Notes under the pieces: generated by a model | What the model saw: only the letters and a program-made list of their open reading frames with translations | The model's database searches: none | Told to the model about the DNA's origin: nothing | Assembly: GCF_900188185.1 (NCBI RefSeq) | Contig: NZ_FZPA01000010.1 | Coordinates: 121,734-185,733 of the forward strand | Source of the DNA: Sphingopyxis indica | GTDB taxonomy: Bacteria; Pseudomonadota; Alphaproteobacteria; Sphingomonadales; Sphingomonadaceae | Direction of reading: 5' to 3' | Length of the DNA: 64,000 nucleotides | In this document: positions 8,064 to 16,420 of the stretch, in pieces | Numbering within the stretch: the first letter of the stretch is position 1 | How the letters are laid out: each line of letters starts with the position of its first letter | Position numbers and translations under genes: made by a program

Positions 8064-8516
8064 ATGACCGATTCCCCGATTACCGCGCGCTTTTCACTGC
8101 CATTGCTCGCCGTCGCGCAGGCGCAGAAGGAGGTGACGCACAATGAAGCGCTGACCCTGCTCGATGCTCTGGTCGTGCCGACGGTGGAGGCGGGGCCGCA
8201 AAACGATCCGCCGGAAACGCCGCTGGCCGGGCAGGTCTGGCTGGTCGGCGCCGCGCCGACGGGCGCCTGGGCCGGCGAGCCCGGAACGCTGGCGCTGTGG
8301 ACGGCGGGTGGCTGGCGGTTCGTCGCGCCGCGCGCGGGAATGCGCGTCACGCGCCTCGACGACGGGCTATGCCTTTGTTTCGACGGCGCGACGTGGTCGG
8401 CACCTCCCGCGATCGCCGCGCCGGCCGGAGGGGCGGTTGTCGATACTGAGGCGAGAGCGGTTATCGGCGCCCTGATTTCCTGTCTTTCGGCGCATGGTCT
8501 TCTGATCGTGGGCTGA
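8064..8516 (+). CDS. DUF2793 domain protein, last gene of the GTA tail cluster
   Basis: A 150-residue protein with the DUF2793 signature near the N-terminus (ARFSLPLLAVAQAQKEVTHNEAL) followed by a compact beta domain (GQVWLVG..GAWAG..LALWTAGGWRF). DUF2793 proteins occur at the end of gene transfer agent and phage tail operons and probably form a tail-fibre or carbohydrate-binding part, though their function is not established. It follows the tip gene by 33 bases. A T-rich run just after the stop (8519-8530) may end transcription. Confidence 0.85.
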   Translation: MTDSPITARFSLPLLAVAQAQKEVTHNEALTLLDALVVPTVEAGPQNDPPETPLAGQVWLVGAAPTGAWAGEPGTLALWTAGGWRFVAPRAGMRVTRLDDGLCLCFDGATWSAPPAIAAPAGGAVVDTEARAVIGALISCLSAHGLLIVG

Positions 8517-8647
8517 TTTTTCCTTTTTTTAACGACGATAGTGCGACTTTTCGGCAACAGATTGGCGATTTGTCATCTTGCGTGGAACCAAAGCGACGAG
8601 TAGAACGTCTGACGAGACGTAAATCTCAATTGAAAGGGGAATCTACT

Positions 8648-9766
8648 ATGAGGAAGCTAGCCGTCGCGGTGGCATTGGCCTCTACTGCCCTTGCGTCGTC
8701 GCCAGCAATGGCGCGCGACAACTCCTGGTATGTGGGAGTTGGTGGCGGTGTGATGCTCGTCGAGGACATGGATCTCGACATTGGCACCATTGATAATGCG
8801 GGTACGCTCGATCACGGTACTGGCTATGATTTCGAAGGCACCGTCGGTTACGATTTCGGCACGTTCCGTGCGGAAGTCGAAGTCGGCTATCGTGAAGCGG
8901 ATATCCAGAGCGGCCGTTTCAGCGCTCCCGGCATTCCGCAATCGGCTTCGGGTTCGGGGACGCCGTTCGTCGGCACCACCGACCTGAACGGTGACAGCAA
9001 TGCTCTGAGCTTCATGGTCAACGGCATGTTCGACTTCGGCGACGACGACGGCCTGCAGGGCTTCGTCGGCGGCGGTGCGGGTGTCGCCCGCGTCTCGGTC
9101 GAGCCGGTTTTCGCCGGTCCGTTCCTCGACGATTCGGATACGGGTTTCGCCTGGCAGGCGATTGCGGGCATTCGTGCGCCGCTGACCCGCAACTGGGATG
9201 CCGGCATCAAGTATCGCTTCTTCAATGCAAGCGGTCTTGACCTGGTTGATCAGGCCGGTCGCGACGTTTCGACGCGCTTCCGTTCGCACTCGATTCTCGG
9301 CACGCTGACCTATAACTTCGGTGGGGCTGAACCGCCGCCGCCGCCGGCTCCGCCGCCGCCTCCCCCGCCGCCGCCGCCGCCTCCCCCGCCGCCGCCGCCG
9401 CCTCCGCCGGTATGCTCGCCGGGACCGTATATCGTCTACTTCGACTGGGATCAGTCGGCGATTACGCCCGAAGCGGCTTCGACGCTGGACAATGCGATCA
9501 GCGCCTACAACCAGGGCTGCAGCGGTCAGCAGGTCATGCTCGCCGGTCACGCCGACCGTTCGGGTTCGGCCAAGTACAACGTCGGTCTGTCGCAGCGTCG
9601 CGCCGATGCCGTGAAGGCCTATATGACGGCTCGCGGCGTTGCCGACAGCTCGATCATGACCGAGGCGTTCGGCGAAACCCGTCCGGCCGTTGCGACCGCC
9701 GACGGTGTCCGCAACGACCAGAACCGTCGCGTGGAAATCACTTACGGTCCGGGTTCGGGCATGTAA
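8648..9766 (+). CDS. OmpA-family outer membrane protein with polyproline hinge
   Basis: A 372-residue protein. Residues 1-22 are a Sec signal peptide (MRKLAVAVALASTALASSPAMA). Residues of about 23-225 form an eight-strand beta-barrel domain starting NSWYVGVGGGVMLVEDMD. About 228-256 is an almost pure proline hinge, and 257-372 is the OmpA/MotB peptidoglycan-binding domain (IVYFDWDQSAITPEA, GHADRSGSAKYNVGLSQRRA, NRRVEITYG). It anchors the outer membrane to the cell wall. The start is the ATG after AAAGGGGA. The frame is open 26 codons further upstream with no signal-peptide logic. Codon use is less GC-extreme than in the GTA genes, as expected for a highly expressed gene. A strong terminator follows. 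Confidence 0.95.
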   Translation: MRKLAVAVALASTALASSPAMARDNSWYVGVGGGVMLVEDMDLDIGTIDNAGTLDHGTGYDFEGTVGYDFGTFRAEVEVGYREADIQSGRFSAPGIPQSASGSGTPFVGTTDLNGDSNALSFMVNGMFDFGDDDGLQGFVGGGAGVARVSVEPVFAGPFLDDSDTGFAWQAIAGIRAPLTRNWDAGIKYRFFNASGLDLVDQAGRDVSTRFRSHSILGTLTYNFGGAEPPPPPAPPPPPPPPPPPPPPPPPPPPVCSPGPYIVYFDWDQSAITPEAASTLDNAISAYNQGCSGQQVMLAGHADRSGSAKYNVGLSQRRADAVKAYMTARGVADSSIMTEAFGETRPAVATADGVRNDQNRRVEITYGPGSGM

Positions 9767-9806
9767 GACCGGTTTCCAATCCCGACGGGGACTGGATGAA
9801 AAGAGG

Positions 9807-9837
9807 GGGCGGTGCCGAAAGGTGCCGCCCTTTCTTT
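9807..9837 (+). terminator. Rho-independent terminator of the ompA-like gene
   Basis: A perfect ten-base stem (GGGCGGTGCC / GGTGCCGCCC) with a GAAA tetraloop, followed by TTTCTTT. It lies 41 bases after the ompA-like stop. Confidence 0.92.
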
Positions 9838-9894
9838 ATGCGTCGATTGTGCCTTGCTGCCGATTGCTGCTTTTTATTTGCGCTTTCTCTATTA

Positions 9895-9909
9895 TGTTAT
9901 ACCATAACA
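9895..9909. promoter_or_regulatory. Zur-box-like palindrome upstream of exbD
   Basis: TGTTATACCATAACA is a perfect 6+3+6 palindrome in an otherwise unpaired AT-rich stretch, 94 bases before the exbD start. It fits the core TGTTAT-N3-ATAACA that I recall for zinc-uptake regulator (Zur) operators. No zinc gene is adjacent, so the link is a prediction. Confidence 0.5.
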
Positions 9910-10002
9910 GATGAAGCCGGGGCATATCTCGCAGCGCCGGTTCGCATGCGGCCGGGGTGCCTGCAAAGGGGACGGGTCGGCCGCCCGAGAGGGAGAGACA
10001 CG

Positions 10003-10428
10003 ATGCGCCGACGCCGCAGCATTTTTCGGACCGACCCAAATGCCGACCCGATGATCAACACGACGCCGCTGATCGATGTGATGCTCGTCATGCTGGTGAT
10101 GTTCATCATCACGGTTCCGCCGCCCACGCACAGCGTCGATGTAACGCTACCGTCCGACGCCGCGCTGCCTGTCGATATTCGCGATCGGAACCGTATCACG
10201 ATCGACGCGGCCGACATCATCCGCTGGAACGGCGAAGCGGTCGATCTCGCCGAACTGGGGCTGCTGGTGAAGCGGGCGTCGGAGCGCGCCGAGCCGGCAA
10301 CGCTGATGCTCGAGCCCGAGGCGCGGGCGCGTTACCTGCGCGTCGACGCAGCGATCGGCGCGATCCGGCGCAACGGCGGAACGCGGATCGCTTTCCCGGG
10401 GATTGCGCAATATCGCGAGCTGATCTGA
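10003..10428 (+). CDS. exbD: ExbD/TolR-family energy-transducing protein (orphan)
   Basis: A 141-residue protein with the ExbD layout: a short cytoplasmic N-terminus rich in Arg, one transmembrane helix with the essential Asp25 (INTTPLIDVMLVMLVMFIIT), and a periplasmic domain ending in FPGIAQYRELI. With ExbB it would use the proton gradient to power TonB at outer-membrane receptors. No exbB or tonB lies beside it, so it must partner with a complex encoded elsewhere. The ATG follows GAGGGAGAG. The palindrome at 9895-9909 suggests metal-dependent control. Confidence 0.88.
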   Translation: MRRRRSIFRTDPNADPMINTTPLIDVMLVMLVMFIITVPPPTHSVDVTLPSDAALPVDIRDRNRITIDAADIIRWNGEAVDLAELGLLVKRASERAEPATLMLEPEARARYLRVDAAIGAIRRNGGTRIAFPGIAQYRELI

Positions 10429-10447
10429 CGTCCGGCCGCCCAGTCGC

Positions 10448-10984
10448 TCAAGCGACGGGCGCGGTGCCGGGGCGAAGATACGCCATCATATAGCTGACAT
10501 AGTCGGGCTTGCCGAGCGGCACCCCCATGTGGCGCATCACGGCATAGGCCGCGACGAGATGGAAATAAAATTGCGGCTGCGCCCAGTCGCGCACGTAAGT
10601 GACGGCGGTCATGTCGAACGCCATGCCATTGGGTAAAGTGAAATCGACCGGGCGATCGGGGTCGCGGTCGATCGCGCCGGCATCGACGGTATCGAGCCAG
10701 CCGAGCGTCTCTGCGATCTGCGCCTGAAATCCGGCAAAATCCTCAGCATCCTCGCTGATCTGCGGGGCACCCGGCGCGCCGAGGCGCGTCGCGCCCTGAA
10801 GCGCCTGCGCGCAGGTGAAATGCACCTGTGACGCGAGCGGGAACATGTCGGGCGCGAGCCGCGCGGCGACGAACTGGAGCTCGCCGACATTGTTGTCGGC
10901 ACCCCAGGCGAGCGCCTTGTCGAGTTGGCCCGACAGAGCGGTGAGGCCGTTGACATAGGCGGGAATGGTCATCGCATAGAGCAT
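10448..10984 (-). CDS. DUF1993 family protein
   Basis: A 178-residue protein matching DUF1993 (N-terminus LYAMTIPAYVNGLTALSGQLDKAL, central LPNG..FDMTAVTYVRDWAQPQFYFHL). The fold is a four-helix bundle related to the DinB/YfiT superfamily, with a conserved His in FYFHLVAAYAVMRH. The biochemical role is unknown. The start is the ATG preceded by AGAGGGA, 28 bases after the stop of the ABC exporter gene, so the two are probably co-transcribed. Confidence 0.85.
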   Translation of the reverse strand: MLYAMTIPAYVNGLTALSGQLDKALAWGADNNVGELQFVAARLAPDMFPLASQVHFTCAQALQGATRLGAPGAPQISEDAEDFAGFQAQIAETLGWLDTVDAGAIDRDPDRPVDFTLPNGMAFDMTAVTYVRDWAQPQFYFHLVAAYAVMRHMGVPLGKPDYVSYMMAYLRPGTAPVA

Positions 10985-11012
10985 GGGGTCGATCCCTCTT
11001 TCGTGAAAAATG

Positions 11013-12815
11013 TCAGGCAGGTGCCAGATTGTCCTGGAATTGCAGGCGTGCGAGGCGGGCGTAGAGGCCATCGGCGGCGACGAGATCGTCGTGGCGGCCC
11101 TCCTCGACGATGCGGCCTTCGTCCATGACGATGATGCGGTCGGCGGCGCGGACGGTCGCGAGGCGGTGCGCGATGACGATCGTCGTGCGGTCGTGCATCA
11201 GCGCCTCGAGCGCGTCCTGGACGAGCCGTTCGGACTCGGCGTCGAGCGCCGAGGTTGCTTCGTCGAGCAGGAGCAGCGGGGCGCGGCGCAGCAGCGCGCG
11301 GGCGATCGCGACGCGCTGGCGCTGGCCGCCCGACAGCCGCGCGCCGCCCTCGCCCATGAAGGTGTCGAGGCCTTGCGGCAGCTTGCGCAAAAACTCCTCG
11401 GCATTGGCGGCACGCGCGGCTTCCCACAACTCCTCGTCGCTCGCCAGCCAATTGCCGTAGCGCAGATTGTCGCGCGCCGAGGCGGCGAAGATCACCGTCT
11501 CCTGCGGCACCATCGCGATGCGCGCGCGGATGTCGGCGGGATCGGCCTCGGTCAGCGCGACGCCGTCGAGGCGGATCTCGCCCGCCTGCGGATCGTAGAA
11601 GCGTTCGGCGAGCTGGAAGAGGGTCGATTTACCGGCGCCCGAGGGGCCGACGATCGCCACGGTCTCGCGCGGGCGGATGGCGAGCGAAAAATCGTGCAAG
11701 GCTGCGGTGTCGGGGCGGGTCGGATAGCGGAACTCGACGGCCGCGAATTCGAGCGTCCCGGTGGCGGGCTGAGGCAGCGGCCGGGGATGGGCAGGCGGCG
11801 CGATCGCGGGTTCGGCGTGGAGCAGCTCGCTCAAGCGCTCGGCGGCGCCCGCGGCGCGGAGGAGGTCGCCATAGACTTCGGTGAGCGCGCCGAACGCGCC
11901 CGCGACGAGCCCGCCGGTGAGGACGAAGGCGGCGATGGTGCCGCCGGTGATCGTCCCCGCCGCGACGCCCGCCGCGCCGTACCAGAGCAGGGTGGTGATC
12001 GCGCCGAAGAGCAGGCCGATCACCGTCGCGGTGATGATCGCGCGCAGGCGGATGCGGCGCTTGGCCGTCGCGAAATTGGCCTCGACCGCGGTGGTGAAGC
12101 GGTCGGCTTCGCGCGCTTCCTGCCCGAAAGCCTGAACGATCTTCATGGCGCCCAATTGCTCGGCGGTGGTCGCGCCGATGTCGGCGACACGGTCCTGGCT
12201 GGTGCGCGAAACCGACTGGAGGCGCCGGCCGAGCAGCACGATCGGCAGGATGATCACCGGAATGCCGACCAACATGCCGGCCGTCAGCGCGGGCGACAGG
12301 GTGAAGAGATAGACGATGCCGCCGATGCCCATCACGAGGTTGCGCAGCGCGACCGAGACGGTGGTGCCGACGACCTGTTCGATGATCGCGGTGTCCGACG
12401 TCATGCGCGAGGCGATTTCCGACGGCCGGTTTTCCTCGAAGAAGCCGGGGGCGAGGCGCAGCAGGTTGCGCTGGACCGCCTGGCGGATGTCGGCGACGGT
12501 GCGCTCGCCGAGCCAGCTCACGAAATAGAAGCGCAGCGCGGTCGCGAGCGCGAGCAGGACGACGATGACATAGAAGAGGCGGAAATGCGGGGCGACGTCG
12601 CCGCCGCCGGCGACGAAACCGCTGTCGATCATCGCCTTGAACTGCCAGGGGATGGCGAGGGTTGCGAGCGCGGCGACCCCCAGCGCGATCGCCGCGACGA
12701 TCAGTTGCAGCGGATAGCGGCTCGCATAGCGCCAGATCATGCGAAGGCTGCCGAGCTTGCGGCGGCGCGGTTCCTGGGGCTGGGTCGGGGCGGATTGGTG
12801 GGGTGAAGTCGCCAT
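11013..12815 (-). CDS. MsbA-related ABC exporter, fused permease and ATPase
   Basis: A 600-residue half-transporter. Residues of about 20-310 form a six-helix ABC type 1 membrane domain (TLAIPWQFKAMIDSGF near the start). From about 355 follows the nucleotide-binding domain, with Walker A GPSGAGKST near 386-394, signature LSGGQRQRVAIARALL near 493 and Walker B LLLLDEATSALD near 515. The sequence fits the MsbA-related subfamily (TIGR02204 type) common in Sphingomonadales, probably a lipid or drug exporter acting as a homodimer. The substrate cannot be read from sequence. Confidence 0.92.
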   Translation of the reverse strand: MATSPHQSAPTQPQEPRRRKLGSLRMIWRYASRYPLQLIVAAIALGVAALATLAIPWQFKAMIDSGFVAGGGDVAPHFRLFYVIVVLLALATALRFYFVSWLGERTVADIRQAVQRNLLRLAPGFFEENRPSEIASRMTSDTAIIEQVVGTTVSVALRNLVMGIGGIVYLFTLSPALTAGMLVGIPVIILPIVLLGRRLQSVSRTSQDRVADIGATTAEQLGAMKIVQAFGQEAREADRFTTAVEANFATAKRRIRLRAIITATVIGLLFGAITTLLWYGAAGVAAGTITGGTIAAFVLTGGLVAGAFGALTEVYGDLLRAAGAAERLSELLHAEPAIAPPAHPRPLPQPATGTLEFAAVEFRYPTRPDTAALHDFSLAIRPRETVAIVGPSGAGKSTLFQLAERFYDPQAGEIRLDGVALTEADPADIRARIAMVPQETVIFAASARDNLRYGNWLASDEELWEAARAANAEEFLRKLPQGLDTFMGEGGARLSGGQRQRVAIARALLRRAPLLLLDEATSALDAESERLVQDALEALMHDRTTIVIAHRLATVRAADRIIVMDEGRIVEEGRHDDLVAADGLYARLARLQFQDNLAPA

Positions 12816-12989
12816 CGCGCTTGGCCCTAGCAGCCGCGGGTGCGGCGCTCAACGCCCGAGAATGGCGTCCTGCTTCACGGGGCTTGAAGCGGAGCAAAAT
12901 GATGCGTTGCACAATGGCGCCGATGGCCTAACATGGCGGGCCCGAGGCGCCGTCAGAGCACCCGGATGGACGCAAGGACATTTCGATAC

Positions 12990-14210
12990 ATGCTTTATCA
13001 CGCCTTTGACATGCAGAAGAGCTGGCTCGCCGGCGCGAGCGCGCTCGCAACCGCGGGTGCGCAGGTCATGCAGCATCCCGCCAACCCGCTCGGCTATTTC
13101 AGCGGCAGTCCGATGTTCGCCTCGGCGCTCGAGGTCTTCGCGCACGCCTCCGCGCCGCGTGGCAAGCCGGGCTTCGACCTCTATGAAACCGAAGTCGATG
13201 GCGAGACGGTGCGGGTGACCGAAAAGATCGAGGCGCGCAAACCCTTTGGCCAGTTGAAGCATTTCAGGCACGAGGGCGCGAAGGACGCGCCGAAGCTGTT
13301 GATCGTCGCGCCGATGTCGGGCCATTATGCGACCCTGCTTCGCGGCACGGTCGAGCGGATGCTGCCGCGCCACGACGTGTGGATCACCGACTGGCGCGAT
13401 GCCCGCAACGTCCCGCTCGAAGCGGGCAAGTTCGATCTCGACGATTATATCGACTATCTGATCGGCTGGCTCGAACATATCGGGCCGGGCGCGCATGTGC
13501 TCGCGGTGTGCCAGCCGTCGGTTCCCTGCTATGCCGCCGCGGCGGTCATGGCGGCCGAGAAGCATAAGTGCCGGCCGCGCACGCTGACGATGATGGGCGG
13601 GCCGATCGACACGCGCAAGGCGCCGACCGCGGTCAACCAGCACGCGACGACGCGGCCCTATGCCTGGTTCCAGGAAAATGTCATCGCGACGGTGCCGGCC
13701 TGGTATCCGGGCGCGGGGCGCCGCGTCTATCCGGGCTTCCTGCAGCTCGCCGGCTTCATGTCGATGAACCTCGGCAACCACATGATGAGCCATTGGGAGA
13801 TGTTCAAGCATCTGGTCGAGGGCGACGGCGAGAGCGCCGACAAGACCAAGGATTTCTACGACGAATATCGCGCGGTCTGCGACATGACCGCCGAATTCTA
13901 TCTGCAGACCGTCGATGCGGTGTTCCAGCGCCACCTGTTGCCCAGGGGCGAATTCGAGCATCGCGGCAAGATCGTCGATCCGAACGCGATCGAGGACATC
14001 GGCCTGCTCGCGATCGAGGGCGAGCGCGACGATATTTCGGGGATCGGCCAGACCAAGGCGGCGCTGACGCTGGCCAAGGCGCTGCCGGCCGGGAAGAAGC
14101 GCTATCTGATGGCGAGGGGCGTCGGCCATTACGGCATCTTCAACGGCCGTAAGTGGCGCGAGGAGATCGCGCCGGTGGTCGAGGAGTGGATCCGCGCCAA
14201 CGGCGGGTAG
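12990..14210 (+). CDS. phaZ: Intracellular poly(3-hydroxybutyrate) depolymerase
   Basis: A 406-residue protein of the PhaZ intracellular depolymerase family (TIGR01849 type). It has an alpha/beta hydrolase fold with a cysteine nucleophile: Cys174 in VLAVCQPSVPC, Asp347 or Asp348 in IEGERDDISG and His380 in GVGHYGIF. This matches the Cys-Asp-His triad of the Cupriavidus PhaZa1 type. It mobilises stored PHB granules. The chosen start MLYHAFDMQKSW matches the usual family N-terminus and length; in-frame alternatives at 12933 and 12966 only add a non-conserved Arg-rich extension. It stands alone, divergent from the ABC exporter gene. Confidence 0.92.
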   Translation: MLYHAFDMQKSWLAGASALATAGAQVMQHPANPLGYFSGSPMFASALEVFAHASAPRGKPGFDLYETEVDGETVRVTEKIEARKPFGQLKHFRHEGAKDAPKLLIVAPMSGHYATLLRGTVERMLPRHDVWITDWRDARNVPLEAGKFDLDDYIDYLIGWLEHIGPGAHVLAVCQPSVPCYAAAAVMAAEKHKCRPRTLTMMGGPIDTRKAPTAVNQHATTRPYAWFQENVIATVPAWYPGAGRRVYPGFLQLAGFMSMNLGNHMMSHWEMFKHLVEGDGESADKTKDFYDEYRAVCDMTAEFYLQTVDAVFQRHLLPRGEFEHRGKIVDPNAIEDIGLLAIEGERDDISGIGQTKAALTLAKALPAGKKRYLMARGVGHYGIFNGRKWREEIAPVVEEWIRANGG

Positions 14211-14267
14211 AACCGCCGGCGATCGGGACGCCTTGACGCGATCCGGTGCGCAGCGCATTCTCGTGCG

Positions 14268-14600
14268 ATGGCGCGCGTATATGCCACTTTCGCCGATTTC
14301 TGGCCCTTTTACCTGCGCGAGCACAGCAAGCCCTGGACGCGGGCGCTGCATTATGTCGGGACGAGCCTAGTCGTCCTGATCGCGCTGGCGGCGCTGCTGA
14401 GCGGGCGCTGGTGGGCGCTCGCGGCGCTGCCGGTGGCGGGCTATGCCTTTGCCTGGGTGGCGCATTTCGGGATCGAAAAGAACCGCCCGGCGACCTTCAC
14501 CTATCCGCTGTGGAGCCTCGCCGCCGATTTCAGAATGTGGGCGCTGTGGCTGACCGGGCGGCTCGGCCGCGAACTCGACAGGGCCGGCGTCGCCCGCTGA
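14268..14600 (+). CDS. DUF962 / Mpo1-like membrane protein
   Basis: A 110-residue protein with the DUF962 opening ([25 protein letters not shown]), including the His pair that binds iron in yeast Mpo1, and [19 protein letters not shown] further on. Two hydrophobic helices lie between about 29 and 66. Yeast Mpo1 is a dioxygenase in fatty-acid alpha-oxidation; bacterial homologues are uncharacterised. It is the first of three short plus-strand genes in a row. Confidence 0.88.
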   Translation: MARVYATFADFWPFYLREHSKPWTRALHYVGTSLVVLIALAALLSGRWWALAALPVAGYAFAWVAHFGIEKNRPATFTYPLWSLAADFRMWALWLTGRLGRELDRAGVAR

Positions 14601-14706
14601 GCCGGCGCTCGCGGCGGGATTTCGATCAGAGTGAGCGAAAGCCTGCGCTGGCGCTTATTGCGAGTCATTCCTAATTTCTTCGCCTGTTCTGGATGGAGAC
14701 GGGCTG

Positions 14707-14913
14707 ATGCCGCGCGATTTGACCAAGACCTTCACCTATCTGTCGTTGCACCTGACGATCGGGTTCAGCGTCGCCTATGCGATGACCGGATCGGCGCATG
14801 TTGCCGGCGGAATCGCGCTGGTCGAGCCCTGTATCAATGCCGTCGCCTTCTTCTTTCATGAAAGGGCGTGGAAGCGTGCCGGTGTGCAGCATACTCGACC
14901 GGCGTTCGCCTGA
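14707..14913 (+). CDS. DUF2061 small membrane protein
   Basis: A 68-residue protein with two predicted membrane segments (LSLHLTIGFSVAYAMTGS and GGIALVEPCINAVAFFFHERAW), matching DUF2061. The HLTIGF..AYAMTGS and EP..N...F..HE.AW patterns are the family signature. Function is unknown. The ATG is preceded by GGAGACGG. Confidence 0.82.
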   Translation: MPRDLTKTFTYLSLHLTIGFSVAYAMTGSAHVAGGIALVEPCINAVAFFFHERAWKRAGVQHTRPAFA

Positions 14914-14966
14914 TACGGAACTCCGCTCGCGGCGGTGCCGTTATGCAGAATCGAAGGAGAAAGCGA

Positions 14967-15395
14967 ATGACCGTGAACAGCGCAACCGCCCGTTACGAAG
15001 GGCTCGGCAAGGACGGCAAAGGGCATATCTGGACGAAGCGCGGCGCGCTCGACGGCGAGCCCTATGGTTTTGCTTCGCGTTTCGAGGATGGCCCCGGCAC
15101 CAATCCCGAAGAACTGATCGCGGCGGCGCACGCCGCCTGCTTCACCATGGCGCTGTCTTTCGCGCTCGCGGCGGCGGGGCATAGCGACGGTCAGCTCGAT
15201 ACCAGGGCGGAGGTGACGCTCGACAAGGATGGCGACGGCTTTTCGGTGACCCGGTCGGCGCTGACCCTGACCGCGAAAGTGCCGGCTATCGACGGCGGCG
15301 AATTTGCCGGCATCGCCGCCAATGCCAAGGCGAACTGCCCGATTTCGAAGCTGCTGAACTGCGAGATCACCCTCGAATACACGCTCGAAAGCTAG
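14967..15395 (+). CDS. osmC: OsmC-family peroxiredoxin
   Basis: A 142-residue thiol peroxidase of the OsmC/Ohr family. The redox cysteines are Cys58 in AAAHAACFTMAL and Cys124 in KANCPISKLL; the family signature NPEELIAAAHAACF and the C-terminal NCEITLEYTLE are present. It reduces organic hydroperoxides. The CPIS form and length place it with OsmC rather than Ohr. The start is ATG 14967 after GAAGGAGA; the frame extends upstream but lacks family similarity. Confidence 0.92.
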   Translation: MTVNSATARYEGLGKDGKGHIWTKRGALDGEPYGFASRFEDGPGTNPEELIAAAHAACFTMALSFALAAAGHSDGQLDTRAEVTLDKDGDGFSVTRSALTLTAKVPAIDGGEFAGIAANAKANCPISKLLNCEITLEYTLES

Positions 15396-15407
15396 GTATT
15401 GATCCCT

Positions 15408-15734
15408 TCACCCGCGGTCGAGCAGATCGTCGGTGACTTCGAGCAGCAGCAGCGGTTCGTCGGCGGCTTCGGCGATGGCATCGACGAAGGCGGCGCGCGT
15501 CGCCGGCTCGTCATAGGCCATTTTGGCGTCGAAGGCGGCCTGCCATGTCGCGCGGTCGGGCCATTCGGCGATGCCGACGAAACGCGTGCCGCCGCCGGGC
15601 ATATCCTCGCGATGCAGGCGCGAGCCGAGCGAGCCGTATTTTTCGCGGATCAATTCGGTCCCGCGGCGCCACGCCGCGCGAAATTGCTCTTCCTTGCCCG
15701 GTTTCACCTTCCACCAATAGGCCGCGACGAACAT
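15408..15734 (-). CDS. ABM-type (antibiotic biosynthesis monooxygenase) domain protein
   Basis: A 108-residue ferredoxin-like alpha+beta domain, N-terminus MFVAAYWWKVKPGKEEQFRAAW. The strand-helix order and a GGTRFVGIAEWPDRATWQAAF segment fit the ABM family. Such proteins are small dimeric oxygenases or sensors, and the substrate is unknown. It starts eight bases after the stop of the lysozyme-inhibitor-like gene on the same strand, so they form a two-gene operon. Convergent with osmC. Confidence 0.75.
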   Translation of the reverse strand: MFVAAYWWKVKPGKEEQFRAAWRRGTELIREKYGSLGSRLHREDMPGGGTRFVGIAEWPDRATWQAAFDAKMAYDEPATRAAFVDAIAEAADEPLLLLEVTDDLLDRG

Positions 15735-15742
15735 GGTTTCGC

Positions 15743-16273
15743 TCAGCTTTCTTCCTGCCCGAGCTGGCAATTGCCGTCGCGCCATTCCTCCTTGCCGGCG
15801 GCGAGGAACCAGTGCGCGCGGCCGCTGTCGACCGCTTCGTCATAATAGCAGGCGTCGGTGGCGCCGCTCGCGGGGTCGACCAGCACCGCCCATTGGTGCG
15901 GGCCGCAATTATGCGCCTCGCACGCCCATGCCATGACCTTTCCTTCATATATTTCGATCGGTGCCGAGGGGCCGGCGCGCGTTGCGATCGTCTCGCGGAT
16001 CTTGGGGTCGGTGACGGTCGCGGCGAGCCCCGCCTTGACCGCCGGATGGTCGCTCCATGCGACGCCGTTCACCTCGTCGAACGGATATTTGCCGACATAG
16101 GCGGAAAGGCCGGTGTCTTCGGCGCCTTTCGCGGGAGCCGTCGCGTCGGCCGACGGAGCGGGCGACGTCGCGGCGGCGCCGTCGGCGGCGCTCTTGTCTG
16201 CGCTCTGGCCGCAGGCGCCGAGCGACAGCATGGCGCCGAGCAGCAGCGTGTGAGGGGCGAAATTGTTGGTCAT
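15743..16273 (-). CDS. Lipoprotein with Ivy-type (vertebrate lysozyme inhibitor) domain
   Basis: A 176-residue protein. Residues 1-20 are a lipoprotein signal (LLLGAMLSLGAC, lipobox L-G-A-C). A low-complexity Ala/Ser/Asp linker runs to about 58. The C-terminal part holds VMAWACEAHNCGPHQWAVLVD, closely resembling the ACKPHDCG loop of E. coli Ivy that plugs the active site of C-type lysozyme. It probably protects peptidoglycan from host or predator lysozyme, or regulates the cell's own lytic enzymes. Family assignment is from this motif and the overall size of the domain. Confidence 0.65.
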   Translation of the reverse strand: MTNNFAPHTLLLGAMLSLGACGQSADKSAADGAAATSPAPSADATAPAKGAEDTGLSAYVGKYPFDEVNGVAWSDHPAVKAGLAATVTDPKIRETIATRAGPSAPIEIYEGKVMAWACEAHNCGPHQWAVLVDPASGATDACYYDEAVDSGRAHWFLAAGKEEWRDGNCQLGQEES

Positions 16274-16420
16274 GGCAACTCCCTTCGTGCGGCATATGCC
16301 ACGAACGGCCGCCGCATTTGAAGCCGTTTCGGGGATGGACCGGTCCCCGCCGGATTTTCCGCTTGATCTAAACCGCGGTTGAGCTTGCATCAAAGGGCCG
16401 ACGATTCGCGACCCGGAGAC

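Noticed and set aside
488..8516. An intact prophage
   Set aside because: No integrase, repressor, lysis, portal, terminase or capsid genes are visible. The gene order and tiny tape measure fit a gene transfer agent tail module.
9331..9411. The CCG/CCT tandem run as a sequencing artefact or microsatellite of interest
   Set aside because: It stays in frame and encodes the polyproline hinge typical of sphingomonad OmpA proteins.
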